From: Aurelia coerulea
Taxonomy: Eukaryota; Cnidaria; Scyphozoa; Semaeostomeae; Ulmaridae
Length of the DNA: 64,000 nt
Direction of reading: 5' to 3'
NCBI GenBank assembly: GCA_039566865.1
Contig: CM076949.1
Location: forward strand, 23,412,501-23,476,500
Shown: positions 20,395 through 30,725 of the stretch, piece by piece
Layout: every line of letters starts with the position of its first letter
Numbering within the stretch: the stretch's first letter is position 1
Position numbers and translations under genes: made by a program
The notes under the pieces: generated by a model
Database searches by the model: none
The model's input: the letters and a program-made list of their open reading frames with translations, nothing else
Told to the model about the DNA's origin: nothing

Positions 20395-21548
20395 AATTTT
20401 TGAAAACACAATAAAAACAACGGTTTATGTACTTTACACAATTAAAAACATTGGTTCACTAACGGGCCCTTACGTAGTCCAGATCAGCACACACACAGCA
20501 AGGTAGTTTGATGAAGTAGCTATCGACGGCTTGTTACATTACGTCATAGAATTTGATACATTAAGGATTATGAAAGCAAAGGGTCTCGGATCTGGCTTTG
20601 TGCAGAAAATTTTCAAAGTTGAGTTAGAAACTATATGAATAACTTAGTCGCATTTTTAATGATCTTCAATCATGACTTGTGTCTGAATCGGTACTTCAAT
20701 TCGTTCTTCCTTCCGCGCTTCCTTCAACGAAAGCACGTCCCTTCGTCGAATGCTTGTGTTAAAATAAATATTTCTCGCAGAGTTTCTCATTTGGTCATTA
20801 AACTGAACTTCACAATTTGCCAAAACTTGTCAAAACTCATCAGCCCTGGGGACGAGGTTGAACTTTTCTGAGCTTTAAGAATTACGGAAAAGAACCTGAT
20901 CGCAATTAACATTATACTGCTCAGCTCAGTACCATTTGCGTTGGTATGGTACGCTTTCTGTCTAATATTTCGCAACCATACCCAAAATTGAAAACATTGT
21001 AAACAGAGTGGAAAGAAGAGGCTATTGCAGTTTCTTGTATGCTTTTCTTATAAATCTTATAAAAGAATGTTTTTCCGAAATATGGACACTCATTTTGAAA
21101 GAAACCTGAAGTTAGAAGGAGTGCCCTTGAAAAGAACGTCTTCCCCCCAAAAGATGAGCCTAAAAAGCCACTGACCGCACCAAACAGCTAGAAGATTAGC
21201 CGAAAACTCGACAGCGAAGAACAGACAGACACGACACCCTCAACTGCTCAAGCAATCAAGCCAAATAAAACAAATATTTGTGCTTAGAATTCGGGATTCA
21301 AGAAACTCGTAAACAAGAACAGGCAAACTGATCTGTCAACTGTGTAAACAAAACAGACAAGAACTCTTCGCAAGTTAGTGGGATTTTCCTTAAATTTTAT
21401 GGTAAATATTTGTCAATTTGTGAATGACTTAAAACCGTGATGGACTAGTGGGCTAGGCTCAGATCGGATAGACTGATGAGCTCACAAACGCTTGAAGTTG
21501 ATAAGTAATAAATTGCGGGTTTAATCGAGAAATTCTTGACATACTTAC

Positions 21549-21968
21549 CAAGACGGATGACAACCAAAATTATGAAGCTTTGAACTTTCAGGAGACTCTG
21601 CATATTTCTTGATTGATATTTCGAGATCGTGCTCTCAAACTTGACATTCAAATGATAATGAATCCTTCTCTCTTTATGACATTCCTTCAGGGAATCAACA
21701 GCCACAAATGGCGTTTCACTTTCAATTTCAACACAATAATATCCAAGGTTGTTTCTTTCTCGGCAATTAGCTGATTGCGATCCTCCTGGATAATTAACGA
21801 GACACCAATCAAAAACAAGGATTTATAACCTAACGCCTTGATGTAGAAGGTATCGTCTGGAGAAAACAATTTCTGTTGACAATCACTAAACTCTCCGCTA
21901 AACTTTCCGTTTCTGGTCATAAGTAATGAAAGGACGCCTTTTCTCTTCTGTGGGCTGTGTATATTGTA
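21549..21968 (-). CDS. Candidate extracellular exon with a frame break at a T run
   Basis: The exon begins after acceptor-like CCTTGTGTAG and ends at a good donor (CGTCTTG then GTAAGTAT). The first part reads ...SGEFSDCQQKLFSPDDTFY IKALGYKS in one frame. From about position 21815 another frame gives DWCLVNYPGGSQSANCRER and NNLGYYCVEIESETPFVAV, Cys-rich and far more protein-like than the original continuation. One added T in the TTTTT run joins them, and the exon becomes phase 1 to phase 1. A hydrophobic FIILVVIRL lies just before the donor. It is either a gene with a sequencing or assembly indel, or a recent pseudogene. Family not recognised. Confidence 0.45.
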
Positions 21969-22544
21969 CGCTACACAAGGCAATTACAGAATATCAACCA
22001 ATTAAAAAAGTGTACCGGGGGGATAGCTATGGTGACGTATTAGATGGTGACCAATAGACCGCTTTGTGACCTGACCTCGCTGTCCGTCTTATGGCGCGGA
22101 AAAGAAACGAGGCAGGGGGTAAACTAAATCGTGCCAGGGGGAGTATGATAAACAAACATCCAAAGAGGAGAATTAGCTAAAAACAATGAACTCGTTGTCC
22201 ATTTTGCTAAACCACCGAGGAGAATGAGGAGGCGAGGAGGCTACTTTTTAAGCCCGAGGATCCGAGGATTGGCATTTTTCTTGCGAGGGAGGAATCCCCA
22301 AAAATTGCTCAAACCAATGAGGTGCGAGGAAAAAATAAGTTTATAGATTGAAAATCGAGGAGCTTAGGTTCCTTTCCATTAAAATGCGAGGAGGAGCAAT
22401 GATTTGAAGACATGTGGTCAGAATTTCTTGCCCGAAATCTGACCCAATTACGCTACATTGCGCATAGCGCTGCAAAGTATCATTTGTATGGAAACGAGCC
22501 TTCAAAAGTTCAGTGATGAGTTGCACAGATTACTCTTGGTACTG

Positions 22545-23085
22545 TTGTCGAAAGATGGTCCTCGAGATTCCTCGTAAACCGAAGAGAAAAAAGCTGGGTA
22601 TAATAACCCATCCAGTATAAGATCATAACCCACCCAGTATAAGATCGTAGCCCACCAAGTATAGGATCATCCACCCATTTAGGCGCATATGTTCCATAGC
22701 GTGTATAGGTTGGGTAAGAATTTCAAATCTTTCACTGGCAAATATGGAATCAGGGAATGCATTCTAAGCCAAAGTAGAGGATGTTTTTTCAAAAATGTTC
22801 CTCATTCTCGAATTGATAGGATAACTGTCACAAAACTATCAAAGTTTCATTGTCGCCAATCGCAAGCATAATATTGGGAGATGCATTGTAAGCCAAAGTC
22901 AAGGATGTTTCTTCAAAAATGTTACTCGTGCAAAGGATAACTGTCACAAAACTATCAAAGTTACTTGTCGCTAATAGCAAGCATGATATTGGGAGATGCA
23001 TTTTAAACCAAAGTAAAGGGCGTGGCCCTAAAGATTTTCCTGGGGGCCCTGCCCCCAGACCCCCTCATTTCGATGTATTCCCACT
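22545..23085 (+). mobile_element. Relic of the nested hAT-like family seen at 29708-30127
   Basis: CCTCGAGATTCCTCGTAAACC, GGTTGGGTAAGAATTT, AAACTATCAAAGTT and CCTGGGGGCCCTGCCCCCAG occur in the reverse order and strand of the 29.7-30.1 kb element. A ~125-bp unit (ATATTGGGAGATGCATT, AGCCAAAGT, GGATAACTGTCACAAAACTA) is tandemly repeated here. Neither terminal inverted repeat remains; the 5'-truncated LINE abuts the right end. Confidence 0.6.
22604..22675 (+). repeat. ~26-bp tandem repeat, about three copies
   Basis: CCCAcCCAGTATAAGATCaTA is repeated three times with small differences inside the hAT-like relic. Confidence 0.7.
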
Positions 23086-23129
23086 TAAAATGTACTCTTT
23101 TTCTTTATTCCTATTTTTCTTAAAATTAA

Positions 23130-24341
23130 AGGCTTTTTCACTCCGTACTGACATGCTTACTAAAGTGTACCAATGACTGGTATCTAAATTTCGACAAAGG
23201 GCTTTTTTCTGGAGTCACTTTCATCGACTTAAAGAAAGCCTTTGACACTGTTGATCACGACATTCTCATCGCTAAGCTGCGTTTCTATGGAGTTGAAGGC
23301 GTGGAGCTTGACTGGTTCATATCATACCTAAGTAATAGGAAGCAATGCTGTAAGGTAAATGGCAATATATCTGAAATACAGGACATCAAATTTGGGGTGC
23401 CTCAGGGCTCTTGCCTTGGTCCACTCCTATTTTTGATCTATATTAATGACTTGCCGTTTGCCTTACAAAGAACTAAGGTCACAATGTATGCAGATGACAC
23501 AAGCATTTCCTATTCCTCGAAATCTATCTCCGACCTGAGCAATGCTATCAACTCAGATCTTCAGAATCTTTGTTCGTGGCTACAGGGAAATAAACTGTCT
23601 CTTAATGTCGCAAAGACACAGAGCATGATCCTTGGTACCGCACCCAACCTCAGAAAACTAGATTACAATGATTCAACTAATCTTCCCACCTTTCAAATAA
23701 ATGACGAAAAGATTGAATCCACGGGAAAAATTAAATATCTTGGGGTACAAATTGATCCATTACTAAATTGGAAAGAGCAAATCAACGTTGCTATTGGTAA
23801 GATTTCACGAGGAATAGGAATGCTGAAGCATTCCAAGAAATATCTCTCGTTGGAAACCATCCAAAGGATGTATTTTAGCATAGTAGACTCGCATTTTAGA
23901 TATTGTTGCTCTGTTTGGGGATGTGCAGGTGATACCACACTAAGAAAATTGCAAATGCTGCAAAATCGAGCAGCGCGTGTCGTTACAAACAGTCCCTTCG
24001 ATCAATCATCGCTGCCATTAATATCACAACTAGGGTGGTTAACAGTCAAAGAAATGATCGACTTCGAGACAGCTTGTATAGTATATAAAGCCTTGAATGG
24101 GCTTGCACCCCCTTACATGCAGTCAATGTTTCACAAATTGTCCGATTCTTGCAATCGGACCTTACGTAATACCAGTACTGACCTCAGGATTCCACTCTGT
24201 AAGACCTCAAATGGGCAGCGGAGCTTTTCGTATCGAGGAGTTACTGTTTGGAACCAGCTGAGCAATGAAATAAAAACTGCTCCTTCGCTAGCCACTTTCA
24301 AAACGAGGCTAAAAGCATTTTTGAAAGATCAAAGAGGCTGA
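23130..24341 (+). CDS. LINE reverse transcriptase, C-terminal part (ORF2 fragment)
   Basis: The frame is open from about 23130 although the first non-ATG start usually chosen would be GTG at 23301. Upstream residues read HSVLTCLLKCTNDWY and VTFIDLKKAFDTVDH, the first RT catalytic block. Then come GVPQGSCLGPLLF and MYADDTSIS with the catalytic YADD, the thumb, and the usual C-terminal RGVTVWNQLS...FKTRLKAFL. The apurinic endonuclease and N-terminal RT are missing, so it cannot be autonomous. The remaining frame has no stops, suggesting a recent insertion. Confidence 0.9.
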   Translation, partial: RLFHSVLTCLLKCTNDWYLNFDKGLFSGVTFIDLKKAFDTVDHDILIAKLRFYGVEGVELDWFISYLSNRKQCCKVNGNISEIQDIKFGVPQGSCLGPLLFLIYINDLPFALQRTKVTMYADDTSISYSSKSISDLSNAINSDLQNLCSWLQGNKLSLNVAKTQSMILGTAPNLRKLDYNDSTNLPTFQINDEKIESTGKIKYLGVQIDPLLNWKEQINVAIGKISRGIGMLKHSKKYLSLETIQRMYFSIVDSHFRYCCSVWGCAGDTTLRKLQMLQNRAARVVTNSPFDQSSLPLISQLGWLTVKEMIDFETACIVYKALNGLAPPYMQSMFHKLSDSCNRTLRNTSTDLRIPLCKTSNGQRSFSYRGVTVWNQLSNEIKTAPSLATFKTRLKAFLKDQRG

Positions 24342-24562
24342 TAATCTAATTCAACATTCAGCACATACGTTTGACTTCCGAGTCCCTTTATTTTTACATA
24401 TATTTCTTTCTTTTATGTAGGATCTTCAAGTTTATTTGTAATATCATGTATTTAGGTTAGTTATGTTTTTAAGCAGGGCACATTGTAAATCAGTTAATTT
24501 ATATTTACTGAATGTATTTAACCCTGTTAAAATAAATCAAAATGAAATGAAATGAAATGAAA
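23130..24562 (+). mobile_element. 5'-truncated CR1/L2/jockey-group LINE
   Basis: The element begins inside the reverse transcriptase at about 23130 and ends with a GTAAATCAGTTAATTTATA 3' UTR and an AATGA-type microsatellite near 24562. Stops before 23130 in the RT frame mark the truncation point. Its 3' end resembles the LINE tails at 6.1-6.6 kb. Confidence 0.85.
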
Positions 24563-25320
24563 CTCTAATCACCGCTGCTCACGAGAATTCACGATGAGTT
24601 TTGTAAATCAAATGAGTCAAATATTAAGTCAATCTTACACAACAGGCTTGACAAAGTATCCTTATCCTGTCGTAGTTTGATTTTAGCTAGCCTGGTTGAT
24701 ATATATTTGAATTCGTAAGTTTCCTATATTTTCTCCAGGACCTCTGAGCATGAAATGCCCTTTCAGCAATGCACAGAAGGGCGTTGCCAAAAGAAAAGAC
24801 GGCAGCGGCAAAGAAGATTTTCCGGGGGCTTCGCCCCCGGACCTCCGTAGCCTTCAGCGCGAATTATTGCCCCCCCCCCTTTAATCTGAAAAACGCTCCT
24901 ACGGGTCTGTGGAGTTAAAAGATAAACCAAGTAGAGAACAAGAGAAAAAAAGGAAACAAAAGGGTGATGATTGTTATCTGCCAAAGAAGAAAAAGAGAGA
25001 AACATAAAATGTATTTATTTGTATCCGAAGGATATTTCTTTCCAAAAATGTTCCAGTATGAAAACTTCTGTTTACATAAGATTTACAAGTTGGTTGCAAA
25101 TTTATTTTGGATCTAGTTAAAGGCACATCCAAAAGTCTCATTTTCAAATCTTTTGATTTTACGCCAGAATTTAGCGTGTCCTTTGATTTGTTAGATTTGT
25201 TTCGTTGTGACATCAAACCAAAGCGGAAAGGGGGTGTTTTGGGCAAGGTAGGTGTTGTAAGGGGCGATAAAAAGAGACACCGTAATCTTATACAGCTCAT
25301 AAGGAACTTTTTTGTGAGCA
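24563..25320. other. Intervening DNA with hAT-like fragment
   Basis: No gene supported. At about 24815-24890 the hairpin GGGGGCTTCGCCCCC and a C tract resemble the interior of the 29.7-kb hAT-like element (GGGGGCGAAGCCCCC). A (TTA)n run just beyond the right edge is the tail of the next LINE. Confidence 0.45.
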
Positions 25321-25340
25321 TACACGTATTTTTTCTTATA

Positions 25341-27613
25341 TTATTATTATTATTATTATTAACAATTTCTTTTACGTTGGCAAGATAAAAAAGAAAAAAA
25401 AATATATATATAGCTAATAAGCTAATTAACGCCAACAAATAAGTTAAAACTTAATTTACAATTTTTTACATTAAAACCTACAAAAACCCTAAATCTTTAA
25501 TGAAAACTTTGCACAATCTGCAGATGCAAGTATTTCCATGCCATAATTTTATTTTTCGCTTGAATTCAAATAATGTGTTGGAATCTTTAATTTCCTTTGG
25601 CAACGAGGACCACAAAAGGTGACCTCTGTACTGAATATTTTCTATTCCGTATGTTGTTGTCTTTATATTCGGCAACTGCAAATGATTCTCACTTCTCAAA
25701 CTGTAGTGAATATTTCTCTCAGTAAAAATGTTTTTCATAAATGTTGGATTTAGATTGTTTTTTGTTTTGAATATTTCAAGCATTAGCAATTGCAGATTGT
25801 GCTGATGAATGGTAACATATTTTTTCTTCAACTTTTCTAGCTCTGATATACTATCTCTGCATACCAATCGCAGTGCTCTTTCGTGAATGCGATTTAATTT
25901 TGAATTAGTTGACCTATCATTAAACATCCATACAAGTGGGCAATAATTGAATTGTGCCCTGATGAAGGAATTCATTAAAATTTCTGATTTGATAGGATCA
26001 ATGTAATTAGACAAGCGAGCCAGTGCGTGAAGCTTTTGGTTAGCCTTTTTATATAAATCTTCAACATGTTTTTTGAAACTTAATTTCTTATCAAAAGTCA
26101 CACCTAGCAGCTTTTCATAATCACTTTCCTTAATTCTTGAATTTCCAATTGTGACCGTTGTTTCGGTGCTTTTATCACCAAATATCATCAGGTGGCACTT
26201 ATCATTATTTAGCTTCAAAAAGTTGTCAGAAAACCATTTTACTATCACAGAGCTGTCTGCTTCTAATTGTCTAACAATAGTATCAAGATCCGCATGGCAT
26301 GCAAAGATTGTGGTATCATCAGCATAGTTACATATCTTTGTGTGATATGCAAAAAAGAAGATATCATTTATGAAGATGTTAAATAGCAAAGGCCCCAGGA
26401 CCGACCCTTGCGGTACTCCAACTTTAATTTCTTTCCAGTCACTAAAATAGCTGTTGATCTTTACTCTCTGTTGTCTTTTTGATAAATAGCTTCTTATGAG
26501 TTGAAGGGCGTCCAGATCAAGTCCATAGGCACTCAGTTTTGCTATTAAAAGCTCGTGGTTTACACAATCAAAAGCCTTTGAAAGATCCATGAACACTGCC
26601 CCTGCAAGTCCCTTGTTATCAATGCTGTTCTTACAATATTGCAAAAAGTTTAACAAAACATGCTGCGTGTTGTACCCTTGTCTAAACCCTCCTAATAGTG
26701 GTGAAAAAAAGCGTGCAGTAAATTCAGACAATTGTCTATGCATTAGTCGCTCAAATATTTTCGTGATTGTAGGAAGGAGACTAATTGGTCTATAATTCTT
26801 TTTGCTCATATTATCATCTTTTTTGAAGAGCGAAGAAACATCAGCATTTTTTAGATCATCTGGGAAGCGGCTTTCCTCAACAAGTTTATTGAAAAGCTCT
26901 GCAAGTGGAAAACAAAACAGATCTGCGTTAGACTTTAATATTCTTGCAGGGATTGCTTCCTGTGGGGAAGCCTTCTTGGGATCTAAATTTTGCAACTGTT
27001 CTTGCATTTCTTCGACTGTGATCTTCCTGAAGGAGAAATTTATGGTGCTTTTGACAGACGACTTTATTTTAAGGATACTGGGGTGTGACTGAAAACGTTT
27101 TATCATTGTTAAGCAGGGATCTTCTTCGTGAACATTCAAAGGCTCTTGATCGTCTTCATTAGCTATACACAAAGTTTCCGTTATATTTACAAAATAGTCA
27201 TTTAAAATTTCAGCAACTCTACCATCATCTGATTCAACAACACCATTTTCTAGAAGGGTGATACAAGAGCTACTTTGAATCTTATTTGAAAACAAGGGTT
27301 TTACAGCTTTCCAGAACCTCTTGTTGTCACTGACAACTTTAGGATCAAGTTGAGCATAGTAAGACTTCTTATTTTGACGAAGGATTTTAACACACAGGTT
27401 TCTTTGCCTCTTATATGCAGTCCAATTTTCATTTGTTCGAATTCTATTGAATTTGTTTTTTAGTCGTGTGCGCTTCATGTTAGCCTTTCTAAGTTCTTTG
27501 GTCATAAAAGGTCCATCATTCGCTCTAAGGTATTTTTTCTTTAGAGGTGCATGCTTATCTAGTATGCTCTTAACGAAAATCCGATAAACCAGTTTCAATT
27601 GCTTTAATATTAG
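25341..27613 (-). mobile_element. 5'-truncated CR1/jockey-group LINE inside a MITE
   Basis: Minus-strand element. Its 3' end is the (TAA)n tail seen as TTATTATTA at 25341-25361; its 5' end is truncated in the linker between endonuclease and RT at about 27607. The insertion point is defined by the uninterrupted copy at 40.1 kb; the duplicated target is at most a few bases (ATA). Confidence 0.88.
25478..27598 (-). CDS. LINE ORF2 protein: linker, reverse transcriptase, C-terminal domain
   Basis: 706 codons with no stop. Residues ~10-105 are the basic linker after the endonuclease (KHAPLKKKYLR, RFWKAVKPLF). RT starts about residue 190; FKKDDNMSKKNYRPISLLP (~258-276), GAVFMDLSKAFDCVNHE (~333-349, first catalytic Asp), VGVPQGSVLGPLLFNIFIND (~393-412) and NYADDTTIF (~424-432, catalytic YADD) are all intact. 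The C-terminus has GHLLWSSLPKEIKDS. There is no endonuclease and no ATG at the 5' boundary (TTG only), so it is a fragment. Intactness implies a young insertion. Confidence 0.93.
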   Translation of the reverse strand: MKLVYRIFVKSILDKHAPLKKKYLRANDGPFMTKELRKANMKRTRLKNKFNRIRTNENWTAYKRQRNLCVKILRQNKKSYYAQLDPKVVSDNKRFWKAVKPLFSNKIQSSSCITLLENGVVESDDGRVAEILNDYFVNITETLCIANEDDQEPLNVHEEDPCLTMIKRFQSHPSILKIKSSVKSTINFSFRKITVEEMQEQLQNLDPKKASPQEAIPARILKSNADLFCFPLAELFNKLVEESRFPDDLKNADVSSLFKKDDNMSKKNYRPISLLPTITKIFERLMHRQLSEFTARFFSPLLGGFRQGYNTQHVLLNFLQYCKNSIDNKGLAGAVFMDLSKAFDCVNHELLIAKLSAYGLDLDALQLIRSYLSKRQQRVKINSYFSDWKEIKVGVPQGSVLGPLLFNIFINDIFFFAYHTKICNYADDTTIFACHADLDTIVRQLEADSSVIVKWFSDNFLKLNNDKCHLMIFGDKSTETTVTIGNSRIKESDYEKLLGVTFDKKLSFKKHVEDLYKKANQKLHALARLSNYIDPIKSEILMNSFIRAQFNYCPLVWMFNDRSTNSKLNRIHERALRLVCRDSISELEKLKKKYVTIHQHNLQLLMLEIFKTKNNLNPTFMKNIFTERNIHYSLRSENHLQLPNIKTTTYGIENIQYRGHLLWSSLPKEIKDSNTLFEFKRKIKLWHGNTCICRLCKVFIKDLGFL

Positions 27614-28031
27614 ATAAGTAACTGCTTATAAGAAACTCAACTCTCAGATCGCCAAAAAATTAAGAAACTCCAATACTAGGAAAATATAAGCTAAGAATAA
27701 CTATTTATTTTAATAAAGGAAATCCTCGACATGTTTTTACTTTACTTTCACTTGTTTCCTGTATCATATTACTCGTAAGGTACTTGAGTAATGTCTAAAC
27801 ATTGGAAAGGCTTAAAAAACCTTGTGTTGAAAAGTTCACGAGGGCACAGGTAGTGAACATGAAGATTGTTATATGGAACCTCTAAGAAACTCGTAAGAAA
27901 CTCTGAGTACTCAAAATCTGATAATTTTAAGAAACTTCCAGTACTGGCCCAAATTCTTAGTTTCTTATAAAAAAAATGCGTGTATGCTGCTCAAAAAGCC
28001 TAAAGCTGTTTAAAAGGAACTAATTTCTTTC

Positions 28032-28346
28032 TCAGATAATCGAAACTTCTTCATTTAATCTTTCAAAAATGCAAAGCATATTCTCGATTTTTTCTTCACA
28101 CGAACTTCCCTGTTGATGCAAAAACAACCAGAATGCTAAGAATCTTAGATAGAATGGATACTCTTTTTTATAATGAAGGAATAATGAATCCATATCGTGA
28201 ATAAATTTTTGCAAGCACGTTGATTCTGATAAGCACAGAGAAGAATACTGATGCCATGGGGTGCTTTCGAAAATTTTTCTTCAGAAAAAGGTCAAGTCAA
28301 CCGCAGATAGCAAATCACAAAAATCAGCCAGAGGCTTGCTATCCAT
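28032..28346 (-). pseudogene. Small ORF with one premature TGA, unknown protein
   Basis: From ATG at 28346 the frame runs 104 codons to a TGA at 28032, with one internal TGA at 28283-28281 (codon 22). N-terminal MDSKPLADFCDLLSAVDLTFF leads to the stop, then RKIFESTPWHQYSS, CLQKFIHDMDSLFLHY, FLAFWLFLHQQGSSCEEK and NMLCIFERLNEEVSII. The stop could be CGA to TGA at a CpG (one transition). Alternatively an intron ends at the acceptor-like CTTTTTCTGAAG or CTGTGCTTATCAG and the 3' part is a normal last exon. Predicted mostly helical; no family recognised. The promoter-like cluster at 28662-28732 is ~315 bp upstream on this strand. Confidence 0.4.
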
Positions 28347-28696
28347 ATTCACGCAACGAACGATGCCACACTCCGGGGCTACCTAATCTCACTCATTCTT
28401 TTCTCTGTGAAAACCATGAAAACCTGAGGAAAGTGCTGACTCAAGTATATTTTATATGCTCCCATCCCTTTTTAGGACTTGGACTTGGTACTATTTGGTA
28501 CTGTGCTCGTAAAAATTCCCCACCAGAGTCTCAAAGATTGCTCAACTGTTATTCGAATTCGAGCGTCAGTTGTCCTTATCGAATCTTGAATCTTGGCCAA
28601 ACTGGCCAAACTTTAGGCCTATTACTTCCTGACCAGCGGTCATTTTTATTGATGCTGTTCTGTTGCCCTGGTAACAGCTACGTCACATCGAAATGA
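28256..28696 (+). CDS. Weak plus-strand ORF with N-myristoylation-like start
   Basis: ATG at 28256 opens MGCFRKFFFRKRSS, which looks like an N-myristoyl plus basic membrane anchor, and continues to a TGA at 28696. It overlaps the minus-strand ORF 28032-28346 antisense, and the composition downstream is not clearly protein-like, so at most one of the two is real. Confidence 0.2.
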   Translation: MGCFRKFFFRKRSSQPQIANHKNQPEACYPYSRNERCHTPGLPNLTHSFLCENHENLRKVLTQVYFICSHPFLGLGLGTIWYCARKNSPPESQRLLNCYSNSSVSCPYRILNLGQTGQTLGLLLPDQRSFLLMLFCCPGNSYVTSK

Positions 28697-28732
28697 AGTC
28701 ATGCAGCTCAAATAGTGACAGGGGCCAATCAG
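28662..28732. promoter_or_regulatory. RFX X-box, CRE and CCAAT cluster
   Basis: GTTGCCCTGGTAAC (28662-28675) is a full palindromic RFX X-box. TACGTCAC (28679-28686), a CREB/ATF site, follows three bases later, and CCAATCAG (28725-28732), an NF-Y site, follows 38 bases after that. RFX, CREB and NF-Y sites in this order recall the X1-X2-Y module of vertebrate MHC class II promoters, though here the Y box is on the opposite strand. RFX X-boxes also drive ciliary genes across animals. Confidence 0.5.
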
Positions 28733-29564
28733 ATGCTCCCGTAAGAAGGTATCGTTGTTGTCAAAATTTAGGCATCGCCTTTCATATTCTTGCCCTTATC
28801 CACGTTGCGTTTCGAAATTTCCACACTTTAGGCAACAGATACCCAAGATATCCCTAATTGTGGCACCACGGCGGGGGGGGGGGGGGGTTGGGGTAAACGT
28901 CCCCCCAGATTCCAAAAGTCGGCAAAATTGTCAAAGAAAAATGACATAAAAATAGCTGGGTATACCTTCAGGCTGAAAAACTACGTCGTAGCAGCAGGAA
29001 AGTTCATAAAACTGCGAAAAAACAAGCAAAACCCCCTGCAGATTGAGCTCATGATAAGCCCAAAGTGTGGGAACCCTTTTGGCTGCAACTATTTTGAGCT
29101 GGTGAGGTTTTCGCGGTGCCCAAAATTCAATTAATGGTTTATGATGTTTCTTTTATTGAAATTTCATAATTAAAATAATTTCACTTCAAATGCTGACTAC
29201 AAACATTGATGTGTTAATATAAAGAATCGTCGTTGTTCTAGTTTTCACTCCCTTTCGCATCTCTCATGATTGGGTCCACGCTTTCGCAATTGCGAGTAAA
29301 AACTACCAAAACTGGACGAATGTGGTAAGTCTAACCGTTCAACGGAAAAACAGATGATAGAGCGAAAGATTCATGCCGCTTTGGACTTTTTATTGAATCG
29401 AGGAGGTGTAGAATATCCGTTCTCAAATTGCATGGTTCTGCTCTGTTGCTGAAAATGAGGTGATTTCAGCATCAAAATGCAAATGTTGAATTTTCCAAAA
29501 GCCTTGTCATTCCACACTCACAGTGGTTTCTAGTCTCTATAAACACTAGCCTACGCCCCTACGC

Positions 29565-30725
29565 CAGGGGCGTCGTGGGGCCTGTATATTAGGGGGGGCC
29601 AAAGGTCACGAAATTTCCGAAAAATGAATTTTTAGCGTCGCCTTTTTCTCCGTTTGCGAGACGCTTGCAGTGGCTAACGAAAAAATTGTTGGGTTTGTTG
29701 CTGTTATCAGCGGCGTGGCCAGGGTAAATTAAGTGGGGGGGGTCCAAATGAGGGGGTCTGGGGGCGAAGCCCCCAGGAAAATTTTTTGGGGCCACGCCCT
29801 TTACTTTGGCTTAGAATGCATCTCCCAATATCATGCTTGCCATTAGCTACAAGAGAACTTTGATAGTTTCGTGGACAGTTATCCTATGAATCAGAGCACG
29901 GGGAAAATTTTTGAAGAAATATCCTTTACTTTGGCTTAGAATGCATCTCCCAATATCATTATTGCCAGTGCTATTGCCATTATTTCTCCGAAAATTCTTA
30001 CCCAACCTATACCAGCTATTTTCTCCTCGGTTTTAGAGGAATCTCGAGGATCATCGTTCGCAAAAGTGTGGGGGGGGGGCAATTGCCCCCAATCCCCCCC
30101 CCCCCCCCCCCCGTGGCCACGCCACTGGCTGTTATGTTAGGAATAGATCCATATGAACCGCGACGAAGAGGCCAATCCTACTGAGATGAAACCCAAAGGT
30201 TAGGCCCGTCGGAACGAAATTGATATTCGGGTTTGCTGAACTCAAATGCGAGCGAAGCAAGCAAAAATGGGGTCCAGGGGCCCGCCCCTGGGCAAATTTT
30301 TTACGACGACACTGTTTACATCATTACAAACTGCCCCTTTTTGCAAAGAAGTTGCCGCTGAAAGGAGCAGCAGAACTTGACTGACGGAAGGCACCTTGGA
30401 AATTTTCAATCTTCCGAAGCGATAGATGAGCTTTTTCTAAAATGTCTTCATACAAAACTTACAAAAAGTCTTGTTTTGAATTTTTAAGGCTCTGCTACCC
30501 TATGATAAGTGATACGCATTGTATGTAACTCTGCTTTGCTAAAACCATAACAGACGAGAACAGATATGTGGAAAATTTCTACCGGAATGCAACGAAAAGG
30601 GCACGTGTTGCAGAACCCAAAGTCAGTTGTTTTCCGACGAAAACGTTAAAATTTCCGAAAAATCTAACGATGTGAATTTTAGGGTGGGCCATGGCCCCCC
30701 CTGCCCCCCGGCCACGACGCCCCTG
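29565..30725. mobile_element. hAT-like non-autonomous transposon, outer (8-bp TSD)
   Basis: Perfect terminal repeats CAGGGGCGTCGTGG and CCACGACGCCCCTG, flanked by the exact 8-bp duplication CCCTACGC (29557-29564, 30726-30733). Without the nested element it is about 740 bp and has no transposase. CAG ends and 8-bp duplications are hAT hallmarks. Confidence 0.9.
29708..30127. mobile_element. hAT-like MITE nested in the 29565-30725 element (8-bp TSD)
   Basis: Ends CAGCGGCGTGGCCA and TGGCCACGCCACTG, flanked by the exact duplication GCTGTTAT (29700-29707, 30128-30135). Inside are GGGGGCGAAGCCCCC, two ~130-bp units with TTTGGCTTAGAATGCATCTC, and a long G/C tract near 30068-30113. A diverged inverted relative is at 22545-23085. 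Confidence 0.9.

Larger units (their letters stand above)
25323..27982. mobile_element. Mariner-like MITE (copy C) split by a LINE
   Basis: The left end CACGTATTTTTTCTTATA (25323-25340) and the right part 27614-27982, ending AAAATGCGTG, are flanked by TA (25321-25322, 27983-27984). Joined, they match the intact copy at 40115-40498 over its whole length, including CTCTCAGATCGCC, CCTCGACATG and TACTGGCCCAAATTC. The LINE at 25341-27613 lies between TTCTTATA and ATAAGTAACTGC. Confidence 0.85.

Noticed and set aside
28862..28905. Another poly-G transposon end at GGCGGGGGG
   Set aside because: No matching inverted end or duplication found; the G tracts at 20070, 24871, 46890 and 8819 were left out for the same reason.
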